Source of the DNA: Gnetum montanum
Lineage: Eukaryota; Streptophyta; Gnetopsida; Gnetales; Gnetaceae
Assembly: GCA_015680685.1 (NCBI GenBank)
Contig: MNCI01034636.1
Location: 1,200,563-1,264,562 of the forward strand
DNA length: 64,000 nucleotides
Reading direction: 5' to 3'
Shown: piece by piece, positions 35,851-48,959 of the stretch
How positions within the stretch are numbered: the first letter of the stretch is position 1
Layout of the letters: each line of letters starts with the position of its first letter
Translations under genes and position numbers: made by a program
Notes under the pieces: model-generated
Seen by the model: the letters and a program-made list of their open reading frames with translations, nothing else
Databases searched by the model: none
What the model was told of the DNA's origin: nothing

Positions 35851-36499
35851 AATAACTTGACATAGAAAGGAAGTTGAAATAGCTAAACTCTATACTGAAT
35901 GCTCCTCTGTAAAAAGGAAAAACTTATACATAAAGGCTAAGGTTCAAAAGCTAACTTAATCTTATGAGTAGATAAGCAAAGATCTATTGAGTATAAGACC
36001 TAGTGGTGATAAGCTTATTAAAGATTTAGAGATGCCTAAAGGTTTGCACATCAAAAGAGAAATCAAAAAGGGTTCTACCCTCCAAGTGTGGACATACCTA
36101 TGTTGGGGAACCACATACATCTATTGTGAAAAAATTGGGTCTCATTGGCTAGAACTTATTTAACCCTCCTTCTAAGTTCTTGATCCTTAAGTGATATCAG
36201 AGCATACTAAAAAGGAATTATCAATTGTAAAACTTAGCAATAAAAAACTTATTAAAAATCAGGAAATGACTCAAGATATAAATCCAAGGCATCCTCACAT
36301 TAAAGCATCTTCAAGTTTAATATACAAGAGAAAATGCTTACCTAGGTTTGAATAGTTAGCTAAAATAATAAAAATGGTTTGTTTCTATTATGGTAAAACT
36401 AGACATATTTAGTATTTTTATTATATATGGTTGAATCACTCTAATTGAACTTTTCCAAGGTATGTTGTAGGGATGAAAAGTTTGGAAACCTATGGAGAA

Positions 36500-37188
36500 G
36501 AATTTTGAAAAGGAAATGCTTGCTTAAGTTGCTCTCTTTGCTGTTAAAAGGAGCATATGGTATATTGATAGTGGATGTTCTAGACATATGACATTTGACA
36601 AATCTTAATTCATATTAAAGGTATTGGTACTACTGGAGGTAAGGATCAACATTTTGTTAAACAAGTATTTTATGTTAAAGGTGTTAAACATAATCTTCTT
36701 AGGGTAATTCATCTTTACGATTCAAAAATTCATGCTATCTTTTACAAGGATATATATAGACTAAGAGACCCTTACTCTAGAAAATTTATTATATAAGAAA
36801 ATAGAAATGCAAATGTTTATACTACTATTTTAGGCGATGTTTCTAACCTTAGATCTAAGTGCTTGATTAGAAATATAGGTGATGTTTATATTTGGCATAG
36901 AAAATTGGGTTACATTAAAAAAGACATTTTTCAAACACTTGTTTCTAAAGATATGGTTTGGGGACTACTCAAACTAAAGAATTTTTTCATGAATACTTAT
37001 GATGCTTGTTAGAAAGGGAAACAAACAAGGGTAAGGTTTGGTAAGAAGGATTGCATCTCCACCTCATGTCCTTTAGAATTACTTCACATGGACTTGGTTG
37101 GTTCCTTTCAAACTCTAATTTTAGGAAAGAAAAGATATTATTTAATCATTTTTGATGATTTTTCTTACATGGGTTACTTTTTTATATC
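36500..37188 (+). pseudogene. copia protease, GAG-pre-integrase and integrase N-terminal part (E2)
   Basis: WYIDSGCSRHMT at 36558-36593 is the copia aspartic protease signature. It is followed by the pre-integrase words YIWHRKLGY and a zinc-binding DAC...K segment, then LLHMDLVGSFQ and KRYYLIIFDDFS, the start of the integrase core (the two catalytic Asp-containing blocks begin here). The frame stops at the G2 insertion after FFIS; the core resumes at 47285. Confidence 0.85.
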
Positions 37189-37193
37189 ACAAA
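37189..37193 (+). other. left target-site duplication of G2 (ACAAA)
   Basis: ACAAA here and at 47280-47284 directly flank the G2 LTRs; the copia reading frame is restored when one copy and G2 are skipped conceptually. Confidence 0.92.
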
Positions 37194-38034
37194 TGATGAG
37201 TCATGTTCTAACATGCTCTGATATCGGATACCTGATATTGGAGCCATGACATTGGATACCTGATGTTAGAGCCCAGGACATGATGTTAGATATTCAATAT
37301 CATGGGGTATACGCTGACTTATAAATATAGCACTTGGGCTCATAATTTGGGATAGTTTTTCATAGTTTTACATAGAGTAGTAAAGCTCTTGCAATTTGTT
37401 TTCTCTAGAGTTAGAATATTTTCTAAGTGCTTGTAGCAGGAGTCTAAGTGTGTACAGTTCTTTGTTTGAACACTAATGTACCTGAGCATAGTAGTGTGAC
37501 AAGAATAAAAATGAACCTTTTTTATAATCCTGGCAGCATTGAGAATAGATTAATGTTTCCTTTAATGCACTTTACTTTAATGCATTTAAATTAAGCAATT
37601 AATTTCTAATTGTTAATAAACACAAGCATGACCACTTCAAGCATACATAGAGTGCTTAGTAACCTAGCAATGTTTAACGTTTGGTAGCCCAGTAGTGCTA
37701 TATGTGTTCAAGAAAGTGGGATGGGTACTTATGTTAGAATAGCTAAGTAGTGAATAAATTAGATCTTAAATTACTCTACCTTTCATTCTTGTTTTAGGAA
37801 ACTAAACTTATAAAACATAAAATGAGAAAAATCATGTACCTCAGTTACACTTAAATCATACCTTTAAGCTTCAAAAGTGTAGTTGGGAAGACAATGAACG
37901 TTCTCAATGCCCATTTCACTTCCTAGAGGAACTAGTGCAGTGGAGAATTATAGGTTCATGGAATTTAACCAGATTGCACATAAATGCCTTAATGATTTCG
38001 ATGGTTGGGCATAGAGATACCTCACCACTCATCA
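37194..38034 (+). repeat. 5' LTR of G2
   Basis: 841 bp, TGATGAGTCATG to CTCACCACTCATCA, matching 46428-47279. It holds GATATC-like palindromes at about 37218-37315 followed by TTATAAATATAG (37319-37330). Confidence 0.9.
37218..37330 (+). promoter_or_regulatory. GATATC-type repeats and TATA box in G2 LTR
   Basis: Decayed series GATATCGGATACC, GATATTGGAG, GACATTGGATACC, GATGTTAGAG, GATGTTAGATATTC, then TTATAAATATAG. The 3' LTR (46453-46560) shows less decayed members (GATATCTGATATCGC). Same order and distance to TATA as in G1. Confidence 0.6.
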
Positions 38035-38035
38035 T

Positions 38036-38053
38036 TGGTGCCATTGTCAAGGA
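38036..38053 (+). other. PBS of G2 (tRNA-Asp type)
   Basis: TGGTGCCATTGTCAAGGA one base after the LTR; five differences from TGGCGCCGTTGCCGGGGA, all transitions. Confidence 0.8.
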
Positions 38054-38189
38054 TGTTTTGTTTGTTTTGTGCACTATCTAGGATTTAGTAAAAATCATTC
38101 AAAATCATTGGAAAAAACCTTAGAGTCATATCATATTTTACAATTACTAAAACAAAAATTTAAAAGCACACTACATTTTTATCATCTCA

Positions 38190-40080
38190 TTGAAAATGTC
38201 TTTTTCTCATAGGAGTGCTTCTCCATTCAAGTTTGATGGAGATCATCAGCCGGTGCCTCAGCAATATCAAGTGTTATATGCTCATCCTGATGAGTATGTA
38301 CCCAATTTCACCTTCATCCTACATTAGGATGAATAACTGCGATGGTATGAAATGGAGGAAAACATTGTGTTGTTGATTGACCAATCCATTCTTGCAATGC
38401 TCCAACAAATGTTTATATGATCGGGTCTTTGGGAACTTCATGTTGAGTATGTTGTGCAAGACAGTGATGCCAGGGATTATCATCCCACTAAGGCACAACA
38501 TCTCAAGGATCACTAGTCGGAAAAATGTTATAAATTTGCAAAGGGAAAAGGATTTAATGATTTTCCATTCTTTCTATATCAAAAAGATGGTGGCAAAACC
38601 TTCTTTGGGGGTTTTCCATTTAGTGAAATTCCTCTCTTTGACTTCGGTGAAGGAGGTCAAAACTAGAACCTGCAGTCCACTATTCACAATCCTAGTTTTG
38701 GTAAGAATGGATCTAATAATGAAGAAGGATCCAAAGAGGCAAGCAAGGTAGGGATGTGGACAAAAAACAAGATCGTGATCGTGGTTGCGATCATTAAAGA
38801 GGTGGTAGTAGGCATTGTGATGGTGCTAGTCCTTCTTCCTCTTCACCTTCTTCATCATCATCTATTTCTTTTGGCTTTGATCGCAACCGTAGGAGGTGAG
38901 ACCATGATGGAGGTGACCAAAATGACTAACAAGACTAAAATGATCAAAGGGACCTTCGAGCAAGGCATGATCAAGGGCATGGACATTTAAGAGAGGCACA
39001 TTACCATGAATGAAGGGGTAGTAGAGGGCATCATAGGCACCATGATCATGGCCTCGATGAGCCTTTACTTGCTACCCAAAGTATGCTTAATATCACAAAG
39101 GTAGTACGAATTCCAACAAGGCATGTGAAGGATAGTTAGATCAAGAGGCTAGATATGAACAATATCCCTAGGTTTGAAAGGGGATATAACACAGATCTAC
39201 AAAACCATCTCCAAGGTTTTCAAGATGCATGTGCCTTATAGAACATAGAGAATGGGTGGAAAAAACTTAAGTTGTTTCCAAGGACACTCATCAAAGAAGC
39301 AAAGAACTAGTACCAATCCTTAAAGCTGAAATCTATTAGATGATGGAGCATCATGCTTGAATTATTTAATAATAAATCTCAAACATACTCTAGAGTGTCC
39401 AACTTGAGAAGACAAATCTGAGGATGGAAACAAGGAACACATGAACCCTTAGATGCCACCATTGGTTGATGCTACTTCTTAATGCACAAATATCCTAGCC
39501 ATGGTTATTCTCAACTGGATCAACTTCATCACATTGTAGATGGGCTTTGATCAAAAATGAGGAGAACCCTTGGTGTCTATGCTCAAGGGAAACTATTAGA
39601 AATTAAGCACCCATTAGATATAAAGACTAATCAAGCAAGTAGCTAAAGAGGAGGGTGAATTAATAAAAAGAGAAAATGCAAAAGAATATAATCATGATCC
39701 TTCCATTCTTAAGAGGTAGGTTCAATTTTGTGATAGTGAGGAAGAATCTACATTTGATGAGGTGGTGAATAGGAAAACCTTGCCACTCCAAAAATTTTAA
39801 TCTAAAATTATGGCCAGGGTTGATTCGTTATGGGACTCCATGGATAGTAAATTTCAAGCTTTCCTAAAAATTGCTAAAGAGTCCAAAGAACAAGGTAGTG
39901 ATCATGAGCATAGGAGACACAAGGAAGTTGAACATGCCTATCAAAAAGGAAAGGGAAAAATTGTTGTCATAGAAGAAGTTGCAAAAAGTGAATCAGATGA
40001 TGATGGTGGGTATGACATCTACCAATATGAACATCCTAAGGGATGTTGCCTCATAGTGTCATTTACAGGAGTCTAGGATG
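38190..40080 (+). pseudogene. gypsy gag (G2)
   Basis: Decayed homologue of G1 gag. Recognisable in order: YAHPDEYVPNFTFILH (about 38280), the His/Ser/Arg-rich part (about 38760-38920), DEPLLATQSMLNITKVVRIP (about 39060), MNNIPRFERGYN, LKLFPRTLIKEA, LFNNKSQTYSRVSNLRRQI (about 39365-39418) and the C-terminal VDSLWDSMDS...YEHPKGCC (39810-40076). At least a dozen stops or shifts, so no Gag can be made. Confidence 0.85.
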
Positions 40081-41230
40081 TATGTTTTGAATCCACTACT
40101 AACATAAAGGCAAACATCTAGAAGATTACCTTATCCTCAAGGTAACTTTAGGGAGTTCCACCAACAACAACAATATTATCCAAGTAGAACTCCACCACAA
40201 CCATATGAGTAGTATCAATAGTGGTAGAAACCACAATTATGGATGTTGGTACCACCAGGGTAGTAATACCTTTACAGACAACCTGATCCATATGGGTACT
40301 ATGTTCAACAACCCCTATCTCCACATGACTCCTTGAGTCACATTTCTACTTTTCAATCTCACTACCACCCTCATGATTATTATCAAACTCATTCTCTACA
40401 AGAAAGATGGAATGTCATATTTTATCCTTATCCTCCTCTTGTCCCTGCACATGTTCCTTCTCTAGCCACTCAACTACCACCTACTTCACCTATGCAAGAT
40501 GAACTACCAACTCAACCATAACAACACAACACTTTTAGGGCCATTAATCTACAATTAGTTTATCAATCAAGTGGGTTGAATAATCGATCAAAGAAAAGAC
40601 CTTTCTTTCGACCTAACAGTTCACATAAGACCTCAAATACACCTGCAATTGACAACCCTGTCTCTCCATCTTCCTTGGTATCAAATTCCTTTGAGTCCCC
40701 TTTAAGCCAAACACCACCTAGGATCCATATTATGGTGCTTACTCACACTATATCTGATTGGATCTATGATAGAAGCCTTCCAAGAAAATTAGTTGATCCT
40801 AGAAATCCTCTCATTTATTTATAGATTATTGAGAATGAACCATGCAAAGCTATTCTCTACTTAGGTTCTAGTGTCAAATTAATTTCTCATGATATGTACA
40901 CTGCATGGAACCTTCCTCCTCTCAAGAAGAGCAATATCAAATTTGAATTGGTAGACCAGTCCATCATTGTTCCATTAGTACTAGTGGAAGACATTATGAC
41001 CACTATCTGTGGGTGGTCTTATCTTAATGATTTTCTAGTGATTAAGGTGGAGAATTGCAAAGAGAATTTCCTAATCATCATGGAAAGGACATGGCTTAGC
41101 ACCATTGATGGAAGAATGGGCATCAAAGATCTTTCCCTGGAAATATCTAAAGAAAATGCATTTGGAAAGATCATGAAGAAGCGAGTTCCATGCATCACGT
41201 ACAACGATATAGGGTGCAATTGTTTGTAGA
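40081..41230 (+). pseudogene. gag-protease linker and decayed aspartic protease (G2)
   Basis: Open pieces 40333-40521 and 40576-40824 are the Pro/Tyr/Ser-rich linker. 40894-41229 is the protease: AWNLPPLKKSNIKFELVDQS and PCITY match G1 exactly or nearly. The catalytic DSG of G1 corresponds here to LGSSVKLIS, so the active Asp is lost. Confidence 0.8.
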
Positions 41231-41739
41231 AACTCTAGGCTATGAAACAAGCATTTATCTCTACATGCAAGTAGTGTGCACCAAAAGCAGAAATTCAAAA
41301 GTATCTATATGTAGCAACCACAAAATAGGAGGGCACCCAATGGTTGACCACTGATTCTGAGAGCAGCACACTTTACATGAAACTGACTAAAAGCTTAACA
41401 TGCGCATATGTCACAGCCATGGATGAACTAGAGTAAGTTCATCATCAACTCTTTGATGATGCAAATGATGATACTTATTGAGGAGATTTGGAGATTCCTA
41501 AAAATTTCAAGCAAAAGCACCTTGAACTAAAAATGTTACCAGTTGGAATGAAATACATGTTTTTTAAAAAATGGGAAGTTAATCATAATAAATGCAAATC
41601 TTGCTTTAGAGTAGAAAAATATGTTGTTGAATGTGCTTTGAAAATGATCAGTAGATTTTTCTTGGTCATATCTTGAACTCAAAAGGATTAATCTTAGAAT
41701 ATGTCAACATCATATCTACACTAATCCAGCCACGAAGCC

Positions 41740-42510
41740 AAAGAGACAGCCATAGAGACAATTGAACCCCAAACTGAAGTAGGTCATCAAAGAGAAAATT
41801 AAACAACTCCTCAAGGTGGGGTTCATTTATCCCATTATGGATAGTGAGTGGTTTATTCCACTTGTGATTGTGCCAAATAAAGGAGGCAAGTGGTGGCTCT
41901 GCATCAATTTTTAGCTACTAAATATGGCAACATTCAAGGACCATTTTCCATTGCCATTTGTTGATTAGGTGTTAGACACAATATCTAGGCATTGCTACTA
42001 CAATTTTTTAGATGGTCATAGTGATTATAACCAAATCTAAATTGCACTAGAGGGCTAGGTGAAGATAACATTTATGATTCCTTGAAGAACTTTTGCATAT
42101 TACAAGATGTCATTTGGTTTATGCAATTCTCCTGCTACATTCCAATGCCTAGTTTTGAGCATGTTTCAATAGCAAATTAGAAGTGGTGTGGAAGTCTTCA
42201 TGGATGACTTCTCCACTTATGGAGCTACATTTGAGCAAGCCCTAGACTACCTTGAGTAAGTTCTAAAATGATGTGTTGAAACCAACTTGTAGCTTAATTG
42301 GCAAAAAATTCATCTAATGTTCTAGGAAGGCATTGTATTGGGGCATAGAATATCACAAGCAAGATTTGAGATAGACCCTAAGAAAATAAGGGTTGTCCAA
42401 GGAATAACCCATCAACCAGAATTGTCAAAGATGTTTGATCATTCCTTGGACATACTAGCTACTATCAGAAATTCATACATAATTTCTCTAAGATCACAAG
42501 GCCATTGGTA
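41740..42510 (+). pseudogene. gypsy reverse transcriptase (G2)
   Basis: Motifs in order with stops between: LLKVGFIYPIMDSEWFIPLV, VPNKGGKWWLCIN, DHFPLPFVD, FAYYKMSFGLCNSPATFQ, then VFMDDFSTYG (about 42190-42220), the Y/F-x-D-D active site, and LNWQKIHLMF...GIVLGHRIS. RT would copy the element RNA into DNA in the particle. The FMDDFS variant is usual for Athila-type gypsy elements. Confidence 0.88.
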
Positions 42511-42539
42511 AAGCTGACAAAGAAAGATGCTTCATTTGT

Positions 42540-43010
42540 CTAGATCGCAAAATGTGAAAAAGCATTCCAATAGTTGAAAGAGAAACTTGTAGAAACTCTA
42601 ATCCCACAAGCACTTGATTGTTCCAGACCATTTCATATCATGAAAGATGCATCAAATTATGCCTTAGGAGTCATGCTTATGTAGATGGATGACAAGAAAC
42701 ATCCATACTACATCCACTACGCTAGCTGAAGCATTGTCAGTGTACAATGGAACTACACCACCATAGAAAAGGAATTGAAGGAAATGGTTTGCTCTAGAGA
42801 AGTGTAGGAATTATGTACTTGAATACAAGTTGTTTGTGCACATAGACCAAAGTGCCATTTTCTTCTTGATGAACAAGCCAATGGTGAGCTCTTGTGTCCT
42901 ACAGTGGCTAGTGATCTTGCAAGAATTCGATCTTATGATGGTAGATTGAAAGGGCACTGAGAATGTGGTTACTGATCACTTGTCTTAGTTATGATGGGAT
43001 GAAAAAGAGG
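42540..43010 (+). pseudogene. gypsy RNase H domain (G2)
   Basis: AFQ-LKEKL, PFHIMKDASNYALGVML (DAS is the first RNase H acidic block), NYTTIEKELKEMVC, YVLEYKLFVHIDQSAIFFL and LPQ-type LQEFDLMMVDRKGTENVV words identify the RNase H C-terminal to RT. Frames broken. Confidence 0.78.
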
Positions 43011-43159
43011 AATAAAATCCACTATCTAATATGTTTCTTAATGAACTTCTCTTTGTTAGGGCTATAACTGAACAATTTTCCAATAAGCCTAAATGGTATG
43101 ATCACATTCTCATCTATCTTCTCATCCAAGAGATGCCATAAGGGTTGGACTACCAGAAG

Positions 43160-44330
43160 AAACAATAGTTTCTTCATCAGTTAAAACACTTCATCGAGAT
43201 CAATGGAAATCTCTACAAGGTGTGCATCAATGTCCTGGTTCATTGGTGTGTCCCTAATACCAATCAACTGCATGTTTTCCAAGATGCTCATGAAGGTCCT
43301 TGTGGAGGACACTATGCTAGGAGATGCATGGCCATAGAAATCCTGATGGTAGGATACTACTAGCCAACAATTTTTAGGGATGCTCACCATTACATCCACT
43401 CTTGTGAAAAATGCCAAGGAGATTATGTAATGATTACTCAAATGGAAGAATCTCAACAATGGATTCAACCACTAGAAACCTTCGACATCTAGGGCATTGA
43501 TTTCATGGATCCCTTCATGTCCATGTTAAATGGAAAGGCATACATCATAGTTATTATTGACTATTATTCAAAATGGGTAGACGTAGTATCTATCATTGAC
43601 TATACATCTTCTACTGTTGCTTGGTTTGTACAACAAAATGTTGTAAATAGGTTTGATGTGCCATGTGCATTAATTTTTTATAATGGAACTCACTTTATAG
43701 ACATTACTTTTTAGAAGCTCATGCAACACTTGGGGGTTGCAAATAAACTCACAATACCCTACTACCCCCAAGACAATGGTCACATGGAGGTTACCAATAG
43801 GGAAATCACAAGGATTCTAACAAGAACTGTTAGCAAATATAGGAAAGATTGGAGCACAAAACTCAATGATGCCCTCTAGGCCTACCGCTCAACATGGAAA
43901 CTTCCAATAGGCTATTCTCCCTATGAGCTTGTGTACTGAAAATTACCAATACTTCCTATTCAATCTAAGATTTATACACTTTCAACAGCTTGTGACCTCA
44001 ACCTTGACATGAGTCTAGCACAAAAATAAAGACTAATGAATCTCAACCTACTAGAAAAAAATCAATTAGTGGCACTATCATCTAATGAGTTACACAAGGC
44101 CAACAACAAAAAGCACCATGACCTTAAAATCAGAAAAGTCAAATTTTAGCCAAGAGATAAGGTTCTCTACTAGAACCCCACACACATACCTCAATGAACT
44201 AAGTTTCAAACATTGTGGGAAGGACCTTATATCATTTATAAAACTTTTTCTTTTGGGGCTATGAAGATCTACAAGCTTGAGAGCTTTAACAAGAAATAGC
44301 TAGTAAACATCCAACAAATCAAACCTTTCC
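43160..44330 (+). pseudogene. gypsy integrase (G2)
   Basis: Zinc-binding HHCC (HEGPCGGHYA..., ending CEKCQGD near 43420), then the core: GIDFMDPFMS (first Asp, about 43497), YNGTHFID (second Asp replaced by a Tyr-Asn context, about 43680) and PQDNGHMEVTNREI (Glu, about 43770-43810). C-terminal words WKLPIGYSPYELVY follow. It would insert the cDNA; multiple stops make it inactive. Confidence 0.87.
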
Positions 44331-44339
44331 ATCAGCATA

Positions 44340-46427
44340 AGCCAGCTAATACAACAAACACCTTATCAAATGGACAACCACATTCCATATTTCAAATATC
44401 CTCCTTTCAACCTAGTCATGGGGGAGATAGCCACCCATGCTAACCATATAAGTAGCTCTTCAGTTTTTCATCTTTTTATTTTACACATTCTTTATTTTAC
44501 ACCTTCTTGTTTTTATGTTATTAATATTTTCTAATTTTTGTTTTATACTATCGTTAGTACATTTACTATTTCCTGAATATTTTAAACTTTCTTTCATATT
44601 TTCTTTTATTTTATTTTAGTGTGATTTTCTAACTTTTTGTTAATAAGTGCTAAGTACAGTGGTAATGCATTACTTTATGGTGGTATGTACTATTTTTGTT
44701 ATTTGATTGTTGGTGTTTAGATTCTAGCTTTGAATTTCATTACAGATGATTAGGACATGGTTTTTTGTTCATGCAACAGGCAGTGGTTCACAACATTCAC
44801 CCATCCACAAACTCTATGGTTTTCCTTTTTCTAGAAACATGTAGTTCCTTTGTCATTAATAAAAAATTAACAAATTTGTAACTTTGATAGTTTCTGAAAT
44901 TGGAAAGGATTCAAAGGTTTGAATAGGATGTAACTTCAAGAGAATTTAGTATTCTTTTTGCCTTTTTTTTTACCTAGATGCATATGTGTTTTCATGGATT
45001 TCTTACCATTCCATGTCAACCAATAAAAGGAATTTGAATACATCTTTGCATGGTGTGGTTCTCATCAAAAAAAGAAACTGATGGGAATTCAAAGCACATC
45101 CCTTAGACAAAATAAATGCATATATCTTTGCATGGTGTGGTTCCCATTTCAAAAAAGAAAAAAGAAAACATGATGAAAATTCAAAGCACATCCCTTAGAT
45201 AAAATAAATGGCCTACAAGCACTGGTTATGGAACTAGAAAGACATATTACCCATGCCTAAAGGTCCCCTCTAATGAAGGTCCTCCCTCACTTCCTACTTC
45301 TCTTTTCTTTTTTAATAAGGAATGGTGGTTGTTATGTGGATGCACTCTTGTGTCTCAAAGGGATGGACTAGTCTTAGAATGGTGATGCAAAGTCACTAAA
45401 TGAGGCTAGTTTTGGTCTAGACTACTGATGGATCTTATCAAGTCATTTAACCATAAAATTCATAAAAGACTTCATGTGACCTTAATCAAGAACTTCATTC
45501 TACTCTCTCTTATCCATTTATGCTTTCCATGTCTCACCTCATTGTCGGTTTCATGTTCTTGTTCATTTTCTTTGTTTGGTATGTCAAAATTCTTAGGTTG
45601 TTTCTTTAAAGTTTTTGTACTTATCCTTCTGTAACCATTAATCATTCACAGAGCTCACAAACTCTTTGGTTTGAAGCTATGTAAGGGCATAAAAAGCCTG
45701 TGCCTACTTTGGGGAGGATCCACTTGCATATCTTTTGGTGAGGTTAGTTAAGTTCTTTACTCTTAGACACTCTTACAATCAAATCCTTTTGTTTACCTCA
45801 TCAATGACATCTAGTTATGCACATCTTCATAACATTTTTTAGTGAACTTTCCTTTTTATTGTTGTGATTTCTTACACCCTCTTCAAATATTTTCCTGTGT
45901 AGATCTTTTACAAATTTAAGGGACTGCTTATCTATTTTACGTTATCTTTCAGCCTTCCCACTAACACCCTTAAAGGAATCATTCTACCATAAGCACAACC
46001 TAGCCTAATGTAACCACTGATGAGACAAGGCATTTAACAACTATGTGTTACACATTGCATACTAATTCATGATTCTATTGTGATTGCAATGGGAAGCATG
46101 GACTAGAAGTGGGACTATCTTCACCAAGGATGATGTGGTAGTACCACATGATGAGGATCATTCATGATCATTAGCTCTTCTCTCTCACTCTTCAATTGCC
46201 AAAAGGGATGGATGTCAATTCTACCTAGGGTGTTCACTTCTCTTATCATGAACACATAATTTTGTAAAATATTGTAACTTCATACAGTCTGGCACTCAAA
46301 GTCTATTTATTCCATCTAAGTTAGTTTGTATGTTAGTTAATAATTCCATACATTCCCAATATTTTGTAAGGAACTTATTTCTCCTCTTCTTTGCTCGAGG
46401 ACAAGTTTTCATTCAGTCATGGAGGTA
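44340..46427 (+). other. 3' noncoding spacer of G2
   Basis: Contains TCATGGGGGAGAT shortly after integrase, a roughly 75-bp direct repeat (TTTGCATGGTGTGGTTC at 45045 and 45126, each followed by AAAGCACATCCCTTAGA), TTTGGGGAGGAT near 45709 and TGCTCGAGGACAAGTTTT near 46393, the motif commonly found before the PPT in Athila/Tat elements. The PPT is probably GGAGGTA at 46421-46427. Aligns with 1-1250 minus. Confidence 0.75.
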
Positions 46428-47279
46428 TGATAAGTCATATTTTGACATGCTCTAATATCGGATACCTAATATCGGAGTCATGACATTGGATACCCAATGT
46501 TGGAGCCCAGGACACGATGTCAGATATCTGATATCGCAAGGTATACACCAACCTCTAAATATAGCACTCAGGCTCTAGATTTGGGATAGTTTTTCATAGG
46601 TTTACATAGAGTAGTGAAGCTCTTGCAATTGGTTTTTTTTTCATAGTTAGAATATTTTTTGAGTGCCTACAATAGGAGTTTAAGTGTGTATAGATCCTTT
46701 TTTGAACACTAATGTACCTAAGTGCAGCAATGTGATGGAAATAAAAATAAACCCTTATGATAATCCGAGCAGCACTAAAAATAGATTAATGTTTCCTTTA
46801 ATGCACTTTACTTGCAATTAAATTAAGAAATTAGTTTCCAATTGCTAATGAACACAAGCATGACCGCTTTGAGCATACATCTAGTGTTTGGTAACCTAAC
46901 AACGTTCAACATTTGGTAGCCTAGTAGTGCTATATGTGTTTAGGATGTGTCCAGGAAAGTGGAAACGTACTTGTCTTAGGCTAGCTAGGTAGTGCATGAA
47001 TTAGATCTTCATTAACTCTATCTTTCATTCTTTTTGTAGAAAACTAAACTTATAAAACATAAAATGAAAAAAAAAATCATGTACCTCAATTACACTTAAA
47101 TCATACCCTTGAGCTTCACAAGTGTAGTTGGGAGGACAATGAATGTTTTCAACACCCATTTCACTTCCTAGATGAACTAGTACACTAGAGAATTATAGGT
47201 CCACAAAATTCAACCGAATTGTGCATAAATCCCTTAGTGATTCATATGGTTGGGCGTAGGGGCACCTCGCCACTCATCA
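46428..47279 (+). repeat. 3' LTR of G2
   Basis: 852 bp, TGATAAGTCATA to CTCGCCACTCATCA; partner of 37194-38034. Confidence 0.9.
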
Positions 47280-47284
47280 ACAAA
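47280..47284 (+). other. right target-site duplication of G2 (ACAAA)
   Basis: Perfect match to 37189-37193. Confidence 0.92.
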
Positions 47285-47950
47285 GATGAAGTTTTTGAAC
47301 ATTTTATGAAAATGTGTAACTAGATACAAAATTAGAGGGAATATGTCATTAAAACTATTAGAAGTGATAATGAAGGAGAATTCAATAATGAAAAATTTGA
47401 ATAATATTATTAGTTAAATGATATTCTTCATCAATTCTCTACACTTGGGACTTCTCAACAGAATGGAGTAGAAGAATGGAAAAATAGGATTCTAAATAAA
47501 ATAGGTAGAATCATTTTGAATGATAGAAATATTTCATATCACTTTTGGACTAAAGCTATCAATGTAGCATGATATGTCTCCAATAGAGTTCTAGTAAGAA
47601 GATTCACCACCAAAATTCCATATGAACTTTGGACATGTAGAAAGCCTTTAGTTAGTTACTTACATGTATTTGGTGTCAAATGCTATATTTTGAACAAAAA
47701 AGATTCTTTGAGAAAGTTGGGTTCCAAAATTGATGAGGAGATTTTTCTAGGATACTCTACAGTTAGTAGGGCATATAGGGTGTTCAACAAAAGAACTAAC
47801 AGTGTGGAGGAAACTATAAATGTAAAAATAAATGATAGTAATCATTGTGCTTCAAATTTGCACACTGATGATGAACTTTCTATTTAGAAAATTTGTAGCA
47901 CTTATCATATAGAAATTGAAAAGGATCATGAAATGGAAAGTGAACATGAA
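47285..47950 (+). pseudogene. copia integrase C-terminal part (E2)
   Basis: Resumes the core cut at 37188: VIKTIRSDNEGEFNN (second catalytic Asp), TSQQNGVEEWKNR (for TPQQNGVVERKNR; catalytic Glu region), then YVSNRVLVRRFTTKIPYELW and LHVFGVKCYI. 47690-47887 is the open part with GSKIDEEIFLGYSTVSRAYR, the usual module between integrase and RT. Confidence 0.87.
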
Positions 47951-48069
47951 GATGCTACTCTAGCTCAACTCAAAATGCATACACTCCAAAGGTCACATTT
48001 CCTTAATGATGTTAGAACAAGTAGAAGAGGGAATAAAAACCAGGCGTCAATCAAAAGAGATGTATGCCT

Positions 48070-48900
48070 ATGCTACCTATCTTTCACAAATTAAGCCTAA
48101 AAACTTTAGAGAAGTAGAAAAGGAGGAAGGATGGATTTCAGCCATGTAAGAAGAGTTAAATCAATTTATCAAAAAAAATGTATGGGAATTTACTCCTAAA
48201 CCCATCAACTAGCAAGTTATGTGAAAAAATTGGTGTTTGGGAATAAGACTAATGAAAATGAAAATATTATTGAAAACAAAGCTAGATTAGTTGCTAAAGG
48301 TTACCATTAGTATGAGGGCATAGATTTTGATGAAACATTTGCTCTTGTAGTCAAACTTAAGTTAATCAAACTCCTTCTAGATTATGTAAGTATCAAAGAA
48401 ATAAAATTGTATCAAATGGATGTCAAAAGTGACCTTTTAAATGGAACCATTCATGAGGAAGTGTATGTTGAGAAACCTAAAGGATTTGTAGATCATATCC
48501 ACCCAAATTATGTCTTTAACCTAAAAAGAGCACTTTATGGACTCAAACAAGCCCCTAAAGCTTGGTATGATATACTCTCATAACATCTGATGTTTAATGG
48601 TTTTGAAAGAAGTAGGGCTGATGTAACTTTGTTTCTAAAACAAGATGGTAAGGATCTACTTATCTTCCAAATTTATGTTAATGATATTATTTTTGAAGCT
48701 ACTAATAAAAATTTTATGTAAGAAGTTTTTATATATTATGCAAATAAAATTTGAAATGAGTATGATGAGAGAACTCAATAACTTTCTTGGATTTCAAATT
48801 AGTCAAACCAAAGATGGAACCTTTATTTGTCAAATAAAACACATCAAAGATCTATTATAAAAATTAAATTTGGCTAAAGTGAGAGCTAAGGCAACACCGA
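48070..48900 (+). pseudogene. copia reverse transcriptase (E2)
   Basis: Motifs in order: EGWISAM-EELNQF, WEFTPKP, YQMDVKSDLLNGTIHEEVYV (first Asp in MDVKSDLLNG), FNLKRALYGLKQAPKAWYD, and IYVNDIIFEATN (about 48670-48710), where the catalytic YVDD has become YVND. GTFICQIKHIKDLL follows. The Asp-to-Asn change plus stops make it dead. Confidence 0.88.
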
Positions 48901-48959
48901 TGATTACACACTTCAAGTGAAGCAAAGATGAAGAAGGAAAATTAGTTGATCTCAAGCCT

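Larger units (their letters stand above)
37194..47279 (+). mobile_element. complete but decayed Ty3/gypsy element G2, TSD ACAAA
   Basis: About 10.1 kb with both LTRs, tRNA-Asp-type PBS, gag, protease, RT, RNase H, integrase and a 2-kb 3' spacer. The perfect 5-bp TSD and position inside copia integrase prove insertion into E2. Same family as G1 (gag, protease and LTR ends align). Many stops, mostly C-to-T/G-to-A types, as expected of old methylated copies. RT motif FMDDFS and the tRNA-Asp PBS favour an Athila-like lineage; this is inference. Confidence 0.93.
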